Made by a program: the position numbers and the translations under genes. Under the pieces are notes generated by a model. It saw nothing but the letters and a program-made list of their open reading frames with translations, was not told where the DNA came from and did not search any database. DNA of 64,000 nucleotides, from NCBI RefSeq assembly GCF_031180885.1, contig NZ_JAPSLK010000022.1:1-64000 (forward strand), in the 5' to 3' direction. Shown piece by piece: positions 46,796 to 55,122 of the stretch. Positions within the stretch are counted from its first letter, which is position 1. The number at the start of each line of letters is the position of its first letter. The stretch comes from Saccharothrix sp. GTDB lineage: Bacteria > Actinomycetota > Actinomycetes > Mycobacteriales > Pseudonocardiaceae.

Positions 46796-48394
46796 GTGCG
46801 GATGTTCCTGGTAGCCGTGCTCGTCGCCGCGAGCGTCGGGGCGGCCTCCGACACCACGCCACCCACCGCGCCCGGCGACCCCCGCGTGAGCGACCTGACG
46901 TGCGAACGCCTGACCCTGTCCCGGACGGCCGCCTCGGGCGCCGTGGGCGTGGCGGCCTACGACGTCTACCACGACGGGCAGCACATGACCTCCGTCGCCG
47001 GAACATCGGCCGATCTGACGGTCGTGCGGGGTGCGGCGTGGGGGCTGTACGTCAACGCCCGGGACGCGGCGGGCAACGTCTCGCAGGCCAGTCCGACGGT
47101 GACCGTGACCGTGCCGGACTGCCAGGCCGACACCGAGCCACCAGCCGTCCCGGTCGGGGTCGGCGCGGGCGAGTGGGGCACGGCGATCAAGGTGCGGTGG
47201 GTGCGGTCCACCGACAACGTCGCCGTCACCGGCTACGAAGTCCTGCGCGACGGCGTCCAGGTCAGCAAGGTCGCCGCGGACACGACCTCCTACGCCGACA
47301 CCGGCCTGGCCGCCGTCACCCGCTACGAGTACCGGGGGGTGGCGCGCGACGTCGCCGGCAACCGCTCCGCGCCCAGCGCGCCGGCCCACGCCATGACCGG
47401 CCCGTTCCGCGTCGCGGCCGTCTGCTCGGTGACCGAAGTGGCCTCGGACGACGACCTTCCGTGGGGCCTGACGACCCTGCCGAACGGCGCTGTGCTCTAC
47501 AGCCGCCGGGACGCCTTCGACATCGTCCGACTCGACCCCGCCACCGGCACCAAGACCAGCATCGGGACGGTGCCGGACGCGGCCGGGAGCGACGGCGAGG
47601 GCGGCGTGATGGGGATCGCCGTCGCCGCGGACTTCGCCGAACACCCGTGGCTCTACGTGATGCACACCACCGCCACCGACAACCGAGTGGTGCGCATCCG
47701 TTACGTCGACGGGGTGTTGAGCGGCAGTCCGCAAATCGTGATCAGCGGCATCCCGCGCAACAAGTACCACAACGGCGGCCGGTTGCGGTTCGGTCCCGAC
47801 GGCAAGCTCTACATCGCCACCGGCGACGCCCAGCGCCGGGACTCCGCCCAGGACCGCAACAGCCTGGCGGGCAAGGTCCTGCGGCTCGACCCGGACGGCA
47901 AAGTCCCGCCGGACAACCCGTTCGGCAACGCGGTGTGGAGCTACGGCCACCGCAACCCGCAGGGGTTGGCGTTCGACTCGCGGGGCCGGCTGTGGGCGCA
48001 GGAGTTCGGCAACCACCTCGCCGACGAGACCAACCTGGTCGTGCGCGGCGGAAACTACGGCTGGCCGCTGTGCGAAGGCCCGTGCGACAACCCCTCTTTC
48101 GTCCCGCCGAAGCGCACCTACACCACCAAAGAGGGCTCGTGCAGCGGTATCGCCGTCGTCGGGGACGCGCTGTACGTGGCGTGCCTGCGGGGCGCCCGGC
48201 TCTACCGGATGCCGATCAACGGCGAGGAGTTGGGCGAGGCCGAGCAGTACCTCCACGGCGCCCACGGTCGGCTGCGCACGGTCGAGCCGACCGGTGACGG
48301 CGACCTGTGGTTGACCACGAGCACCAAGGGCGACAAGGACAGCGTGGCGGGCAACAGCGACGAGCGGGTGCTCAAGGTCGTTCTGCGGAGGTGA
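46796..48394 (+). CDS. Secreted FN3-containing PQQ-dependent sugar dehydrogenase
   Basis: A 532-aa exported protein: short signal peptide, two fibronectin-III domains (about 20-108 and 112-200, both with SxTDNVAVTGYEVLRDG-like cores), then a six-bladed GSDH propeller (about 210-532). The propeller carries LPWGLTTLPNGAVLYSRRD, YHNGGRLRFGPDGKLYIATG and YGHRNPQGLAFD, typical of soluble aldose dehydrogenases using PQQ. No PQQ biosynthesis genes are in the window. It is coupled to the lysyl-oxidase-like gene, suggesting a joint extracellular oxidative function. Confidence 0.87.
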   Translation: MRMFLVAVLVAASVGAASDTTPPTAPGDPRVSDLTCERLTLSRTAASGAVGVAAYDVYHDGQHMTSVAGTSADLTVVRGAAWGLYVNARDAAGNVSQASPTVTVTVPDCQADTEPPAVPVGVGAGEWGTAIKVRWVRSTDNVAVTGYEVLRDGVQVSKVAADTTSYADTGLAAVTRYEYRGVARDVAGNRSAPSAPAHAMTGPFRVAAVCSVTEVASDDDLPWGLTTLPNGAVLYSRRDAFDIVRLDPATGTKTSIGTVPDAAGSDGEGGVMGIAVAADFAEHPWLYVMHTTATDNRVVRIRYVDGVLSGSPQIVISGIPRNKYHNGGRLRFGPDGKLYIATGDAQRRDSAQDRNSLAGKVLRLDPDGKVPPDNPFGNAVWSYGHRNPQGLAFDSRGRLWAQEFGNHLADETNLVVRGGNYGWPLCEGPCDNPSFVPPKRTYTTKEGSCSGIAVVGDALYVACLRGARLYRMPINGEELGEAEQYLHGAHGRLRTVEPTGDGDLWLTTSTKGDKDSVAGNSDERVLKVVLRR

Positions 48395-48453
48395 ACCGCC
48401 TGTCGTGCGGGCCGGTGCCGGCGGTCTTACGGTGGGGTTGACGGGAGGGTGGC

Positions 48454-48777
48454 ATGGATCGTTGGCAGTACCTCGGGGTGCTGGTGGCGTGCCTGGTGGT
48501 GACGTTCCCGCTGGAGTTCGTGGGGGCGGGGGTGTACCGGCGCTGGCGGTTGCTGGCCCGGGTGCTCCTGCCCGTGCTGGTGGTGTTCACGGCGTGGGAC
48601 CTGGTGGCGATCGCGCGCGGGCACTGGACGTTCAGCGCGGCGTTCACGTCCGGGCTGGTGCTGCCGGGGGCGCTGCCGGTGGAGGAGGTGCTGTTCTTCC
48701 TGGTGGTGCCGGTGTGCGGGCTGTTGACCTTCGAGGCGGTGGACGCGTTGGCGCGGGGCGGGGGACGGGTTGGGTAG
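48454..48777 (+). CDS. crtYc: Lycopene cyclase subunit CrtYc-type
   Basis: A 107-aa membrane protein with three hydrophobic segments and the PVEEVLFF motif (75-82) of heterodimeric lycopene beta-cyclases. With CrtYd it would cyclise lycopene to beta- or gamma-carotene. A GGGAGGGTGGC region precedes the ATG. Phytoene synthase and desaturase genes are not in the window. Confidence 0.88.
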   Translation: MDRWQYLGVLVACLVVTFPLEFVGAGVYRRWRLLARVLLPVLVVFTAWDLVAIARGHWTFSAAFTSGLVLPGALPVEEVLFFLVVPVCGLLTFEAVDALARGGGRVG

Positions 48778-49084
48778 GGAGTACCTGCTGGCGGCGGCGC
48801 TGTCGGTGGTCGTGGTGGTGGCGCTGGAGTTGGCGGTGGTGCGGTCCGGGGTGTTCCGGCGTCCCGCGTACTGGGTGACCATGGCGATCGTCTTCGCGTT
48901 CCAGGTGCCGGTGGACGGGTGGTTGACCAAGCTGGACGCCCCGGTCGTGCACTACGCGGGGTGGGCGATCAGCGGGGTGCGGGTGCCGTGGGACATCCCG
49001 GTGGAGGACTTCATGTTCGGTTTCGCTTTGGTGACCTCGACCTTGGCGTTGTGGGTGCGGGCGTCCCGGCGGGAGTCGGTGTGA
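48770..49084 (+). CDS. crtYd: Lycopene cyclase subunit CrtYd-type
   Basis: A 104-aa membrane protein, second half of the heterodimeric cyclase, with PVEDFMFG (77-84). It starts at TTG 48770, overlapping the crtYc stop by 8 bases. Its stop overlaps the GTG of a short methyltransferase remnant (GTGA), preserving the coupling chain of the carotenoid operon. Confidence 0.86.
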   Translation: MGREYLLAAALSVVVVVALELAVVRSGVFRRPAYWVTMAIVFAFQVPVDGWLTKLDAPVVHYAGWAISGVRVPWDIPVEDFMFGFALVTSTLALWVRASRRESV

Positions 49085-49188
49085 CGCGCCGGCTCGCGGT
49101 CGGCGAGGTTCCCGGCGTGTGCGACACCGCTGCACGTGGGTACGACCTGCTGGTCGGCCTGATCGTCGGGCGGGCTCCCGATGCCTGA
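49081..49188 (+). pseudogene. 35-codon remnant of a CrtT-type methyltransferase gene
   Basis: The frame begins GTG overlapping the crtYd stop and reads VCDTAARGYDLLVGLIVG, which resembles the N-terminal ARRYDLLxGLNPG segment of UbiE-like SAM methyltransferases. It then stops at 49188, overlapping the next ATG (49181). In Streptomyces griseus a methyltransferase gene, crtT, lies between crtY and crtU. Here only this coupled stub is left, so I read it as an internal deletion. The peptide may still be translated to couple crtU to crtYd. Confidence 0.6.
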
Positions 49189-50707
49189 TCGCAGGGCGGT
49201 GCGCCACGACCCGGTCCCGGGCCGGCCCTCGCTGCGCCGGCCGGAGCCCCGGGTGGTCGTCGTGGGCGGCGGGATCGCGGGACTGGCCGCCGCTGTGTTG
49301 CTGGCCGAACGCGGTGCGCGGGTCGTGCTGTGCGAACGGCAGCGGCACCTCGGCGGGCGGGTCGGGGGCTGGCCCACGCGGCTCGCGGACGGCAGTTCCG
49401 CCACCATGACCCGCGGGTTCCACGCGTTCTTCCGCCAGTACTACAACCTGCGCCGGCTGCTGCGCCGCGCCGACCCGCACGGCACCGCGCTGGTCGGCCT
49501 CCCGGACTACCCGCTGTGGCACGCCGACGGCCACCGGGACGGTTTCGCCGGACTGCCGGCCGCGGTGCCGTGGAACGCCCTGGGTTTCCTGGCCCGCAGC
49601 CCGACCTTCCGGTGGCGGGACCTGCGGGACGTGGACTCCCGTGCCGCGCTGCCGCTGCTGGACGTGGAGGTGCCTCGGACTTACGAGGAGTTGGACGGCC
49701 TCGACGCGGCCCGATACCTCTCGCTGCTGCGATTTCCCGGGCCGGCGCACGCGTTGGCGCTGGAGGTTTTTTCGCGCAGCTTCTTCGCCCACCCGGCCCG
49801 GATGTCGGCCGCCGAGCTGGTGACCATGTTCCACATCTACTTCCTGGGTTCCGGTGAGGGGCTGCTGTTCGACGTGGCCGCGGACCCGTTCCCGCACGGG
49901 TTGTGGGAGCCACTGGCCCGTTACCTCGGGGATCTGGGGGTGGAGGTCCGGCGGGGGACGGCGGTGTCGGCGGTGGAGCGGGGCGGGCGGCGGTTCGTCG
50001 TGCACGCGGACGAGCCGATCGACGCGGACGCGGTGGTGTTGGCGACTGATGTCGGTGGGTTGAGGGAAGTCGTTGGGTCGTCACCGGATCTGGGCTCGGC
50101 GGAGTGGCGGGCGGACATCGCCGCGCTGGAGACCGCGCCGCCGTTCCTGGTGTCGAGGTATTGGCTGGACCGGCCGGTCGCGCCGGACCGGCCGGGGTTC
50201 GTCGGGACCAGCGGGTACGGCCCGTTGGACAACGTGTCGGTGCTGGACCGGTACGAGCACGAGGCGCGGGCGTGGGCGGCGCGGACCGGTGGGGCGGTGG
50301 TCGAGCTGCACGGGTACGCGCTGCCGGCCGGGGTGGATCTTCGGCGGGAACTGTTGGACCAGCTCGGGGTGGTGTTCCCGGAGACCAAGGCGGCGCGGGT
50401 GGTGGACGAGCGGCACGAGCTGCGGTCGGACTGCCCGCTGTTCCCGCCCGGTGGGTTCGCGCGGCGGCCGGCGGTGGTGACGCCGGAGCCGTTCCTGGTG
50501 CTGGCGGGGGACTTGGTGCGCATCGACCTGCCGGTGGCGCTGATGGAACGTGCCGCCACCACGGGTTTCGCCGCCGCGAACGCGCTGCTGGCGCGGTGGG
50601 GCGTGCGCGGCACTCCACTGTGGACGGTGCCGACCCGGGGTCGGGTGCCGTTGCTGCGCGCGGTGGCCCGACGCTGGGGCCGCAACCCCGGCCTGGAGAC
50701 GCCTTAG
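49181..50707 (+). CDS. crtU: CrtU-type FAD-dependent carotenoid desaturase/methyltransferase
   Basis: A 508-aa flavoprotein. The dinucleotide-binding motif VVVVGGGIAGLAAAVLLAE (25-43) and the isorenieratene-synthase-like segment TRGFHAFFRQYYNLRRLLRR are clear. The C-terminal FAD-contact motif is VLAGDLVRIDLPVALMERA. CrtU proteins convert beta-carotene rings to the aromatic rings of isorenieratene. It follows the cyclase genes in the same operon and converges with a Rieske gene 6 bases beyond its stop. Confidence 0.87.
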   Translation: MPDRRAVRHDPVPGRPSLRRPEPRVVVVGGGIAGLAAAVLLAERGARVVLCERQRHLGGRVGGWPTRLADGSSATMTRGFHAFFRQYYNLRRLLRRADPHGTALVGLPDYPLWHADGHRDGFAGLPAAVPWNALGFLARSPTFRWRDLRDVDSRAALPLLDVEVPRTYEELDGLDAARYLSLLRFPGPAHALALEVFSRSFFAHPARMSAAELVTMFHIYFLGSGEGLLFDVAADPFPHGLWEPLARYLGDLGVEVRRGTAVSAVERGGRRFVVHADEPIDADAVVLATDVGGLREVVGSSPDLGSAEWRADIAALETAPPFLVSRYWLDRPVAPDRPGFVGTSGYGPLDNVSVLDRYEHEARAWAARTGGAVVELHGYALPAGVDLRRELLDQLGVVFPETKAARVVDERHELRSDCPLFPPGGFARRPAVVTPEPFLVLAGDLVRIDLPVALMERAATTGFAAANALLARWGVRGTPLWTVPTRGRVPLLRAVARRWGRNPGLETP

Positions 50708-50713
50708 CGCTGG

Positions 50714-51679
50714 TCAGCCCGGCGACCGGCCTGAGGTGCGCAACGCGTAGCGCCGTTCGGCGTAGGCCAGGTCGTCTCGCCACAGCCTGGCGGCGGCCCA
50801 CCGCATGAGGGGGCGCAGGACCGGTGCGGCGGGTCTTGCGAGCGCGAAGCCGGGCCGGGTGGAGTGTGCGATGGACGCCTCGATCACCGCCGTGCGGGCC
50901 GGCCCGACCGGGGTGGCGTGGGTTTCCACCACACTGCCTTCGCCTTCACCGGACACGATGTGCATGACCACCGTGCGCGGCTCGGGGCAGGTGAACTCGG
51001 CGAGCACCGGCACCCCGAAGCGGCCCGCGACCTTGAACGTCACCTCCACCCGGAACCGGTCCCGCTCCTCGGTGGCCGCCTCCAGCACCCGCAGGTTCGC
51101 GAAGGAGTAGGGGTGGAACCAGGCGCCGTGCCACGGGTCGAGCCGGTTGGCGACCACGTCGTCGGGTTCGCAGCGCCCGAACAGCGTGGTCACGGCGGCG
51201 ATCGAGGTTCGGGGCGGTCGAACCGGCAGCACCGGGGCGGGCAGGGGTTCTTCGCCGCCCACGTCGTCCAGCCGCACCCACACCAGGACACCGTCGTCGT
51301 GGGTCGGGTACGGGCTCCAGCCGCCGAACCGGTCGCCGTCCAGCGCCAGGCCGTGCCAGCGGCACACCAGCCGCCCCCGGTGCACCGCACCGTCGCACAG
51401 CGGCGCACCGAGGTGCGGGCAGGCCCCCGGCCCGGCCCGCAACGAGCCGTCCGCGCCGCGCCACAGCACGACTTCGCGGCCCGCCACGGTCCGCCCCGCC
51501 GGCCGGTCCGGCCGGACCTCGCGGCACGCGCCCACCACGAACCAGTTTCCGGACGGCCTGGCCCGCGCCCGTTTCAGCGCGGCCTCGATCAGGGCGGGCT
51601 TCGCGTCGCGCCACGTCGGCTGCTGCTCGTGCCACGGCCGAGAGCGGAATCGCCGCAGGGGAACGTGCATGGTCGTCAT
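50714..51679 (-). CDS. Rieske [2Fe-2S] protein with DUF5914-like C-terminal domain
   Basis: A 321-aa protein. The Rieske centre is complete: C87 and H89 in ACPHLGAPLC and C106 and H109 in CRWHG. The second half (about 155-321) is a START-like or DUF5914-type domain without the usual mononuclear iron motif visible. Such genes regularly accompany crtU loci in actinomycetes and may modify the carotenoid end group. The ATG at 51679 is chosen; ATG 51670 is also possible. The gene converges on crtU. Confidence 0.83.
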   Translation of the reverse strand: MTTMHVPLRRFRSRPWHEQQPTWRDAKPALIEAALKRARARPSGNWFVVGACREVRPDRPAGRTVAGREVVLWRGADGSLRAGPGACPHLGAPLCDGAVHRGRLVCRWHGLALDGDRFGGWSPYPTHDDGVLVWVRLDDVGGEEPLPAPVLPVRPPRTSIAAVTTLFGRCEPDDVVANRLDPWHGAWFHPYSFANLRVLEAATEERDRFRVEVTFKVAGRFGVPVLAEFTCPEPRTVVMHIVSGEGEGSVVETHATPVGPARTAVIEASIAHSTRPGFALARPAAPVLRPLMRWAAARLWRDDLAYAERRYALRTSGRSPG

Positions 51680-51859
51680 CCCAGGGTGGTCGGGTCCAGC
51701 GGCCGCCGACAAGGGCCGTGCCACGGCGAGCCGTCCAGCTCGCGGTCGACTGACATCGGGTTCCTCTCGTCGGGCCGTGGCCCCACGCTAAGTCCGCGCA
51801 CCGCGCCCTGCATGACGGGCGCACTCCCCGAGGCGCGCCCCGGTGCGGCACCGCGCCGG

Positions 51860-52176
51860 CTGGTCGACTGTGGACTGATCGCCGGATGTAGTCGTCGGTG
51901 AGCAGGTCGCACGCGCACCAGTCGCCGTCGCAGGGTTGACCGATTTCACTCCCGTACGGGCCGAGCCCGCGCATCAACGTGAGGATCTCGTCGCGTTCGG
52001 TCGTCCGCGCCCGGTGCGGCGGCGCGGGCCTGGAGTTGCCCGATGGGGAAGCGCGCGACGGAGCCCGAGATCAGCAACTGCATGTAGAGCGTCGCGGCTC
52101 CGGTCAGGTCGGGCAGCAGCGGACTGCGCCGTTCGACGCGGGCGCCACCGTCGACGAGCGGCTCGGGTGTGGACAT
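51860..52176 (-). pseudogene. Frameshifted unidentified gene
   Basis: From ATG 52176 a frame reads MSTPEPLVDGGARVERRSPL and LTGAATLYMQLLISGSVARF. Coding character then continues one frame over as TERDEILTLMRGLGPYGSEI and QPCDGDWCACDLLTDDYIRR. The switch lies near 52000-52030 in a GC-rich run. I do not know the family. The segment DGDWCACDLLTDDYI looks conserved-like. A real gene with an indel is more likely than two chance frames, but confidence is low. Confidence 0.35.
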
Positions 52177-52207
52177 GTGCCCCGACGCCCGTCCAGACTC
52201 CGCAGTC

Positions 52208-52660
52208 ATGTCTTTCCGACTGGAAACCGTGACACCCGACAACGTCCTGGCCGCTTGCGCGCTGAAAGTCGAGCCGTGGCAGGAGGAATTCGTCGCGCCC
52301 GTCGCGGTGTCGCTCGCCGAGGCCTACGCCCAACCAGACGCCGCATGGCCCCGGTTGGTCTACGACGACGACCAACTCGCCGGGTTCATCATGGGCGGCT
52401 TCGACCCGGACTCCCCGATCGACTACTTCCGCTGCGGCATCTGGCGACTCAACGTCGCAGCTGGCCACCAGCGCACCGGATGCGGTCGGTTCGCCGTCGA
52501 GCAACTCTGCGCCGAGGCCCGCCGCCGGGGCCAGAACCGGGTCACCGTCCTGTGGGTGCCGCACCCCGACGGCCCCGAACAGTTCTACCTGCGGCTGGGC
52601 TTCACCCCGACCGGGCAGACCTTCCACGGCCAGACGGTTGCCGAGCGCTTCCTCGACTGA
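52208..52660 (+). CDS. GNAT-family N-acetyltransferase
   Basis: A 150-aa acetyltransferase starting MSFRLETVTPDNVLAACALK. The acetyl-CoA loop is present as AAGHQRTGCGRFAVEQL, and the C-terminal part has FYLRLGFTPTGQ. It resembles small diamine/spermidine acetyltransferases, but the substrate is not determined. It is followed by an 8-bp tandem repeat array. Confidence 0.86.
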   Translation: MSFRLETVTPDNVLAACALKVEPWQEEFVAPVAVSLAEAYAQPDAAWPRLVYDDDQLAGFIMGGFDPDSPIDYFRCGIWRLNVAAGHQRTGCGRFAVEQLCAEARRRGQNRVTVLWVPHPDGPEQFYLRLGFTPTGQTFHGQTVAERFLD

Positions 52661-52790
52661 CACCGACGGTGCCCGCGGCGACACCGCTGATGTTCTCGGG
52701 CTGTCGAGCGTCTGGGATCGTTCGAAATCGGCGTTCGGGACCATCGTGCGGTGAGAGCGAACACGCTGCGGTTGATCGGGTATTGGCTTG

Positions 52791-52886
52791 GCCCTGACGC
52801 CCTGACGCCCTGACGCCCTGACGCCCTGACGCCCTGACGCCCTGACGCCCTGACGCCCTGACGTCCGGGCGTCCGGGCGTCCGGGC
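52791..52886. repeat. Two adjacent 8-bp tandem repeat arrays
   Basis: Nine perfect copies of GCCCTGAC (52791-52862) are followed directly by three perfect copies of GTCCGGGC (52863-52886). The two units differ at several positions but keep the same period. The 300-bp interval 52661-52959 has no supported gene. Confidence 0.95.
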
Positions 52887-52959
52887 GTTCGTCGATCCAC
52901 CACTCGATCCCGCCGCGCGTGACCGAGTGGTGGATCACTTCCGGTCGTAGGGTGATCGG

Positions 52960-53364
52960 GTGACCAACATCGAGTTCTCCACGCCGTCCACGCTTCCGCA
53001 GCCCAACGGGTACAGCCACGTGGCTTCGATCGCTCCGGGCAGTCGGCTGGTGTGGACGTCGGGTCAGGTGCCGATCGCGGCGGACGGGACGGTCGCTGCG
53101 GCCGGTGACTGGGCGGCCCAGACTCGTCAGGTGATGAGCAACGTGGGCGCTGCGTTGGCTGCGGCGGGGGCGTCGTGGGCGGATGTGTTCAAGTTGACCT
53201 TCTACGTCACGGACACGTCGGGGTTGGCGACCGTGCGGGCGGTGCGTGACGAGTTCATCGACACCGAGCGGCCGCCGACGAGTTCGTTGGTGCAGGTGGC
53301 GGGGCTGTTCCGGCCGGATCTGCTGATCGAGGTGGAGGCCGTCGCGGCGGTGGCCGCGGACTGA
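52960..53364 (+). CDS. RidA-family protein
   Basis: A 134-aa member of the RidA/YjgF/Rid family of enamine/imine deaminases. GYSHVASIAPGSRLVWTSGQ is the first strand-loop. The late Arg of the deaminase site is not obvious: the segment reads PPTSSLVQVAGLFRPDLLIEVEAVA, with no typical RxxVxV Arg, so it may be a Rid paralogue with another role. GTG start follows a weak AGGGTG. Confidence 0.85.
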   Translation: MTNIEFSTPSTLPQPNGYSHVASIAPGSRLVWTSGQVPIAADGTVAAAGDWAAQTRQVMSNVGAALAAAGASWADVFKLTFYVTDTSGLATVRAVRDEFIDTERPPTSSLVQVAGLFRPDLLIEVEAVAAVAAD

Positions 53365-53437
53365 TGTCGGGACCCGTGCAACCTCCCCGGGGCTGACCGC
53401 GTTCTTAGCCCGTCCAAGATCTGCAGGAGGAATGCCG

Positions 53438-53956
53438 GTGGCCGGTTTCGATCAAGACTTCGCCGACTTCTACTCGGCGCGGTTCGACGCGGCGCGGCGC
53501 ACCGCGTACGCGTTGTGCGGCGACTGGCTCGAGGCCGAGGAGTTGGCCCAGGGCAGCTTCGTCCGGCTGTACGCGAAGTGGCCGCGGGTGGCCGGCGGCA
53601 ACGCGGAGGGCTACCTGCGCACCACCCTCGTCCGGCTCTTCCTCGACACCAGGCGGCGGGGCCGCGCGAAGGAACGCCTGGTCGCCGAGGCGCCCGAGCG
53701 GCCGGAGCACTCGAGGGAACTGGCGCGCGTGGACGAGCAGCAGTCGCTGCTGGCGGCGCTGCAGGACGTGCCACCGCGGCAGCGGGCCACGCTCGTGCTG
53801 CGCATCGTCCACGACCTGCCCGTCGAGCAGGTCGCGCAGGTGCTGCGGTGCTCGGCGGGCACCGTCAAAAGTCAACTGTCACGAGGGATGCAGGCGTTGC
53901 GGGCGGCGTACCGCGACGCCGACTCACCGGAGCGGAGCGTGTCGGATGTGGGATGA
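53438..53956 (+). CDS. SigE-family RNA polymerase sigma factor (ECF type)
   Basis: A 172-aa sigma factor with region 2 (YSARFDAARRTAYALCGDWL, EAEELAQGSFVRLYAKW) and region 4 (LPVEQVAQVLRCSAGTVKSQ). I choose GTG 53438: AGGAGG ends 7 bases before it, whereas the ATG at 53432 is only one base from that site. The following membrane protein overlaps the 3' end, the usual place for an anti-sigma or signal-sensing partner. Confidence 0.88.
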   Translation: MAGFDQDFADFYSARFDAARRTAYALCGDWLEAEELAQGSFVRLYAKWPRVAGGNAEGYLRTTLVRLFLDTRRRGRAKERLVAEAPERPEHSRELARVDEQQSLLAALQDVPPRQRATLVLRIVHDLPVEQVAQVLRCSAGTVKSQLSRGMQALRAAYRDADSPERSVSDVG

Positions 53957-54941
53957 CGACGACCTCGGGGCCGCGTTGCGGGCCGAACTCGCGGAACGGA
54001 CCCCGCCGAGGCCCCGCGGCGGGTTGGTCGACGCGGTCGCCCGTGGTCGGCGGCGGCGTCGGCGCCACCAGCTCGGTGCCGCGGTGGCGACGGTGGCCGC
54101 GGTCGCCGGGGTGGCCTCGGTGGCGGTCAGCGCGGGAGCCCTGTCGTCCGGGGGCCAGGACGTCGCCGCGACCGGGACGTCCACGAGCGGGTCGAGCCCG
54201 AACGGAGTGCCGTGGCCGCGGGCCGACCTGCCCACGCACTCCCCGCGCACCACGTGGACTCCGGCGCCGACCGCACGACCACCGGCCGGCTGGCCGACCG
54301 GGCCGGTGCCCAGGTGCGAGGTCCCCGGCGCCACCGGCCGCGACCTGGACAGCGTCCGTGCCGACCTGACGGTGCTGCAGGAACGGGTCCGGCGGACCCT
54401 GATCGAGGTGAAGGGGGTGCCGTCGGTCAGCCGCCCGACGAGCCCGGCCTCGCAACCCGGCAGCAGCTCGTTGCCGTTGCCCGACGGCGTGGGCCTGCTG
54501 GTCGAGCGGAGGCTGTCGTCCACCGGGTCGAACGGTCGCGACGGGTTCGACTACACCGTCGACGTGGAGGACGCCGGGGGCACCGGCAGCGTGGTGCTCA
54601 CCTTCGGCCGGTTCACCGGTGATCCGCTGACCGCGGCGGACGGGCAGGCGTACGACATGGGCAACTGCGCGCCACCGAAACGGCACGTGCTGGCGGACGG
54701 GACGGTGTTGCAGATCTACGACGTGGCGCCGAGCGACCCGTTCGCGTCGCTGACCCAGACCCTGCGGATCTACCGGCCTGACGGACAGCTGCACTCGCTG
54801 ACGGTGCGGAACTTCGGCAGCCCGGACTTCGCCACCAACCGGCAGGACCCCGGGAACCCGCACCGGGTCGGCGCGGGCCGGCCGACGCTGCCGCTGACCG
54901 AAGCGCAACTCGCCGAACTGGGCCTGGCCATGGTGGGCTGA
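53946..54941 (+). CDS. Single-pass membrane protein, likely partner of the sigma factor
   Basis: A 331-aa protein. The short cytoplasmic N-terminus (MWDDDDLGAALRAELAERTP) is followed by an Arg-rich stretch, one membrane helix (about 43-65) and an extracytoplasmic domain after a Pro/Thr/Ser-rich region. The overlap with the sigma gene is 11 bases. Position and topology suggest anti-sigma function. There is no ZAS-type HxxxCxxC motif, so any mechanism would differ from the classical one. Confidence 0.75.
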   Translation: MWDDDDLGAALRAELAERTPPRPRGGLVDAVARGRRRRRRHQLGAAVATVAAVAGVASVAVSAGALSSGGQDVAATGTSTSGSSPNGVPWPRADLPTHSPRTTWTPAPTARPPAGWPTGPVPRCEVPGATGRDLDSVRADLTVLQERVRRTLIEVKGVPSVSRPTSPASQPGSSSLPLPDGVGLLVERRLSSTGSNGRDGFDYTVDVEDAGGTGSVVLTFGRFTGDPLTAADGQAYDMGNCAPPKRHVLADGTVLQIYDVAPSDPFASLTQTLRIYRPDGQLHSLTVRNFGSPDFATNRQDPGNPHRVGAGRPTLPLTEAQLAELGLAMVG

Positions 54942-55034
54942 CCCCTCCTTGCCCGTGGCGGCGGGTCGCCCCCACCGCTCTTCGTCCGGCCGGACCGCGA
55001 ACTTGCGGGCGTGATTCGCATCGAGTAGGAATAG

Positions 55035-55050
55035 TCGAACGTGTGTTCGA
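55035..55050. promoter_or_regulatory. SOS box (LexA site) before dnaE2
   Basis: TCGAAC (55035-55040), GTGT, GTTCGA (55045-55050) is a perfect palindrome and matches the actinobacterial LexA consensus TCGAAC-N4-GTTCGA. It lies 73 bases before the dnaE2 start and beside a TAGGAAT -10-like sequence. Confidence 0.9.
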
Positions 55051-55122
55051 CCGGCCGGGTGAACGTGTTGCCCCGGTCGTGTCCCGCCGGCTTCCCCACG
55101 GCGAGCGGTCCTCGGGGAAGGT

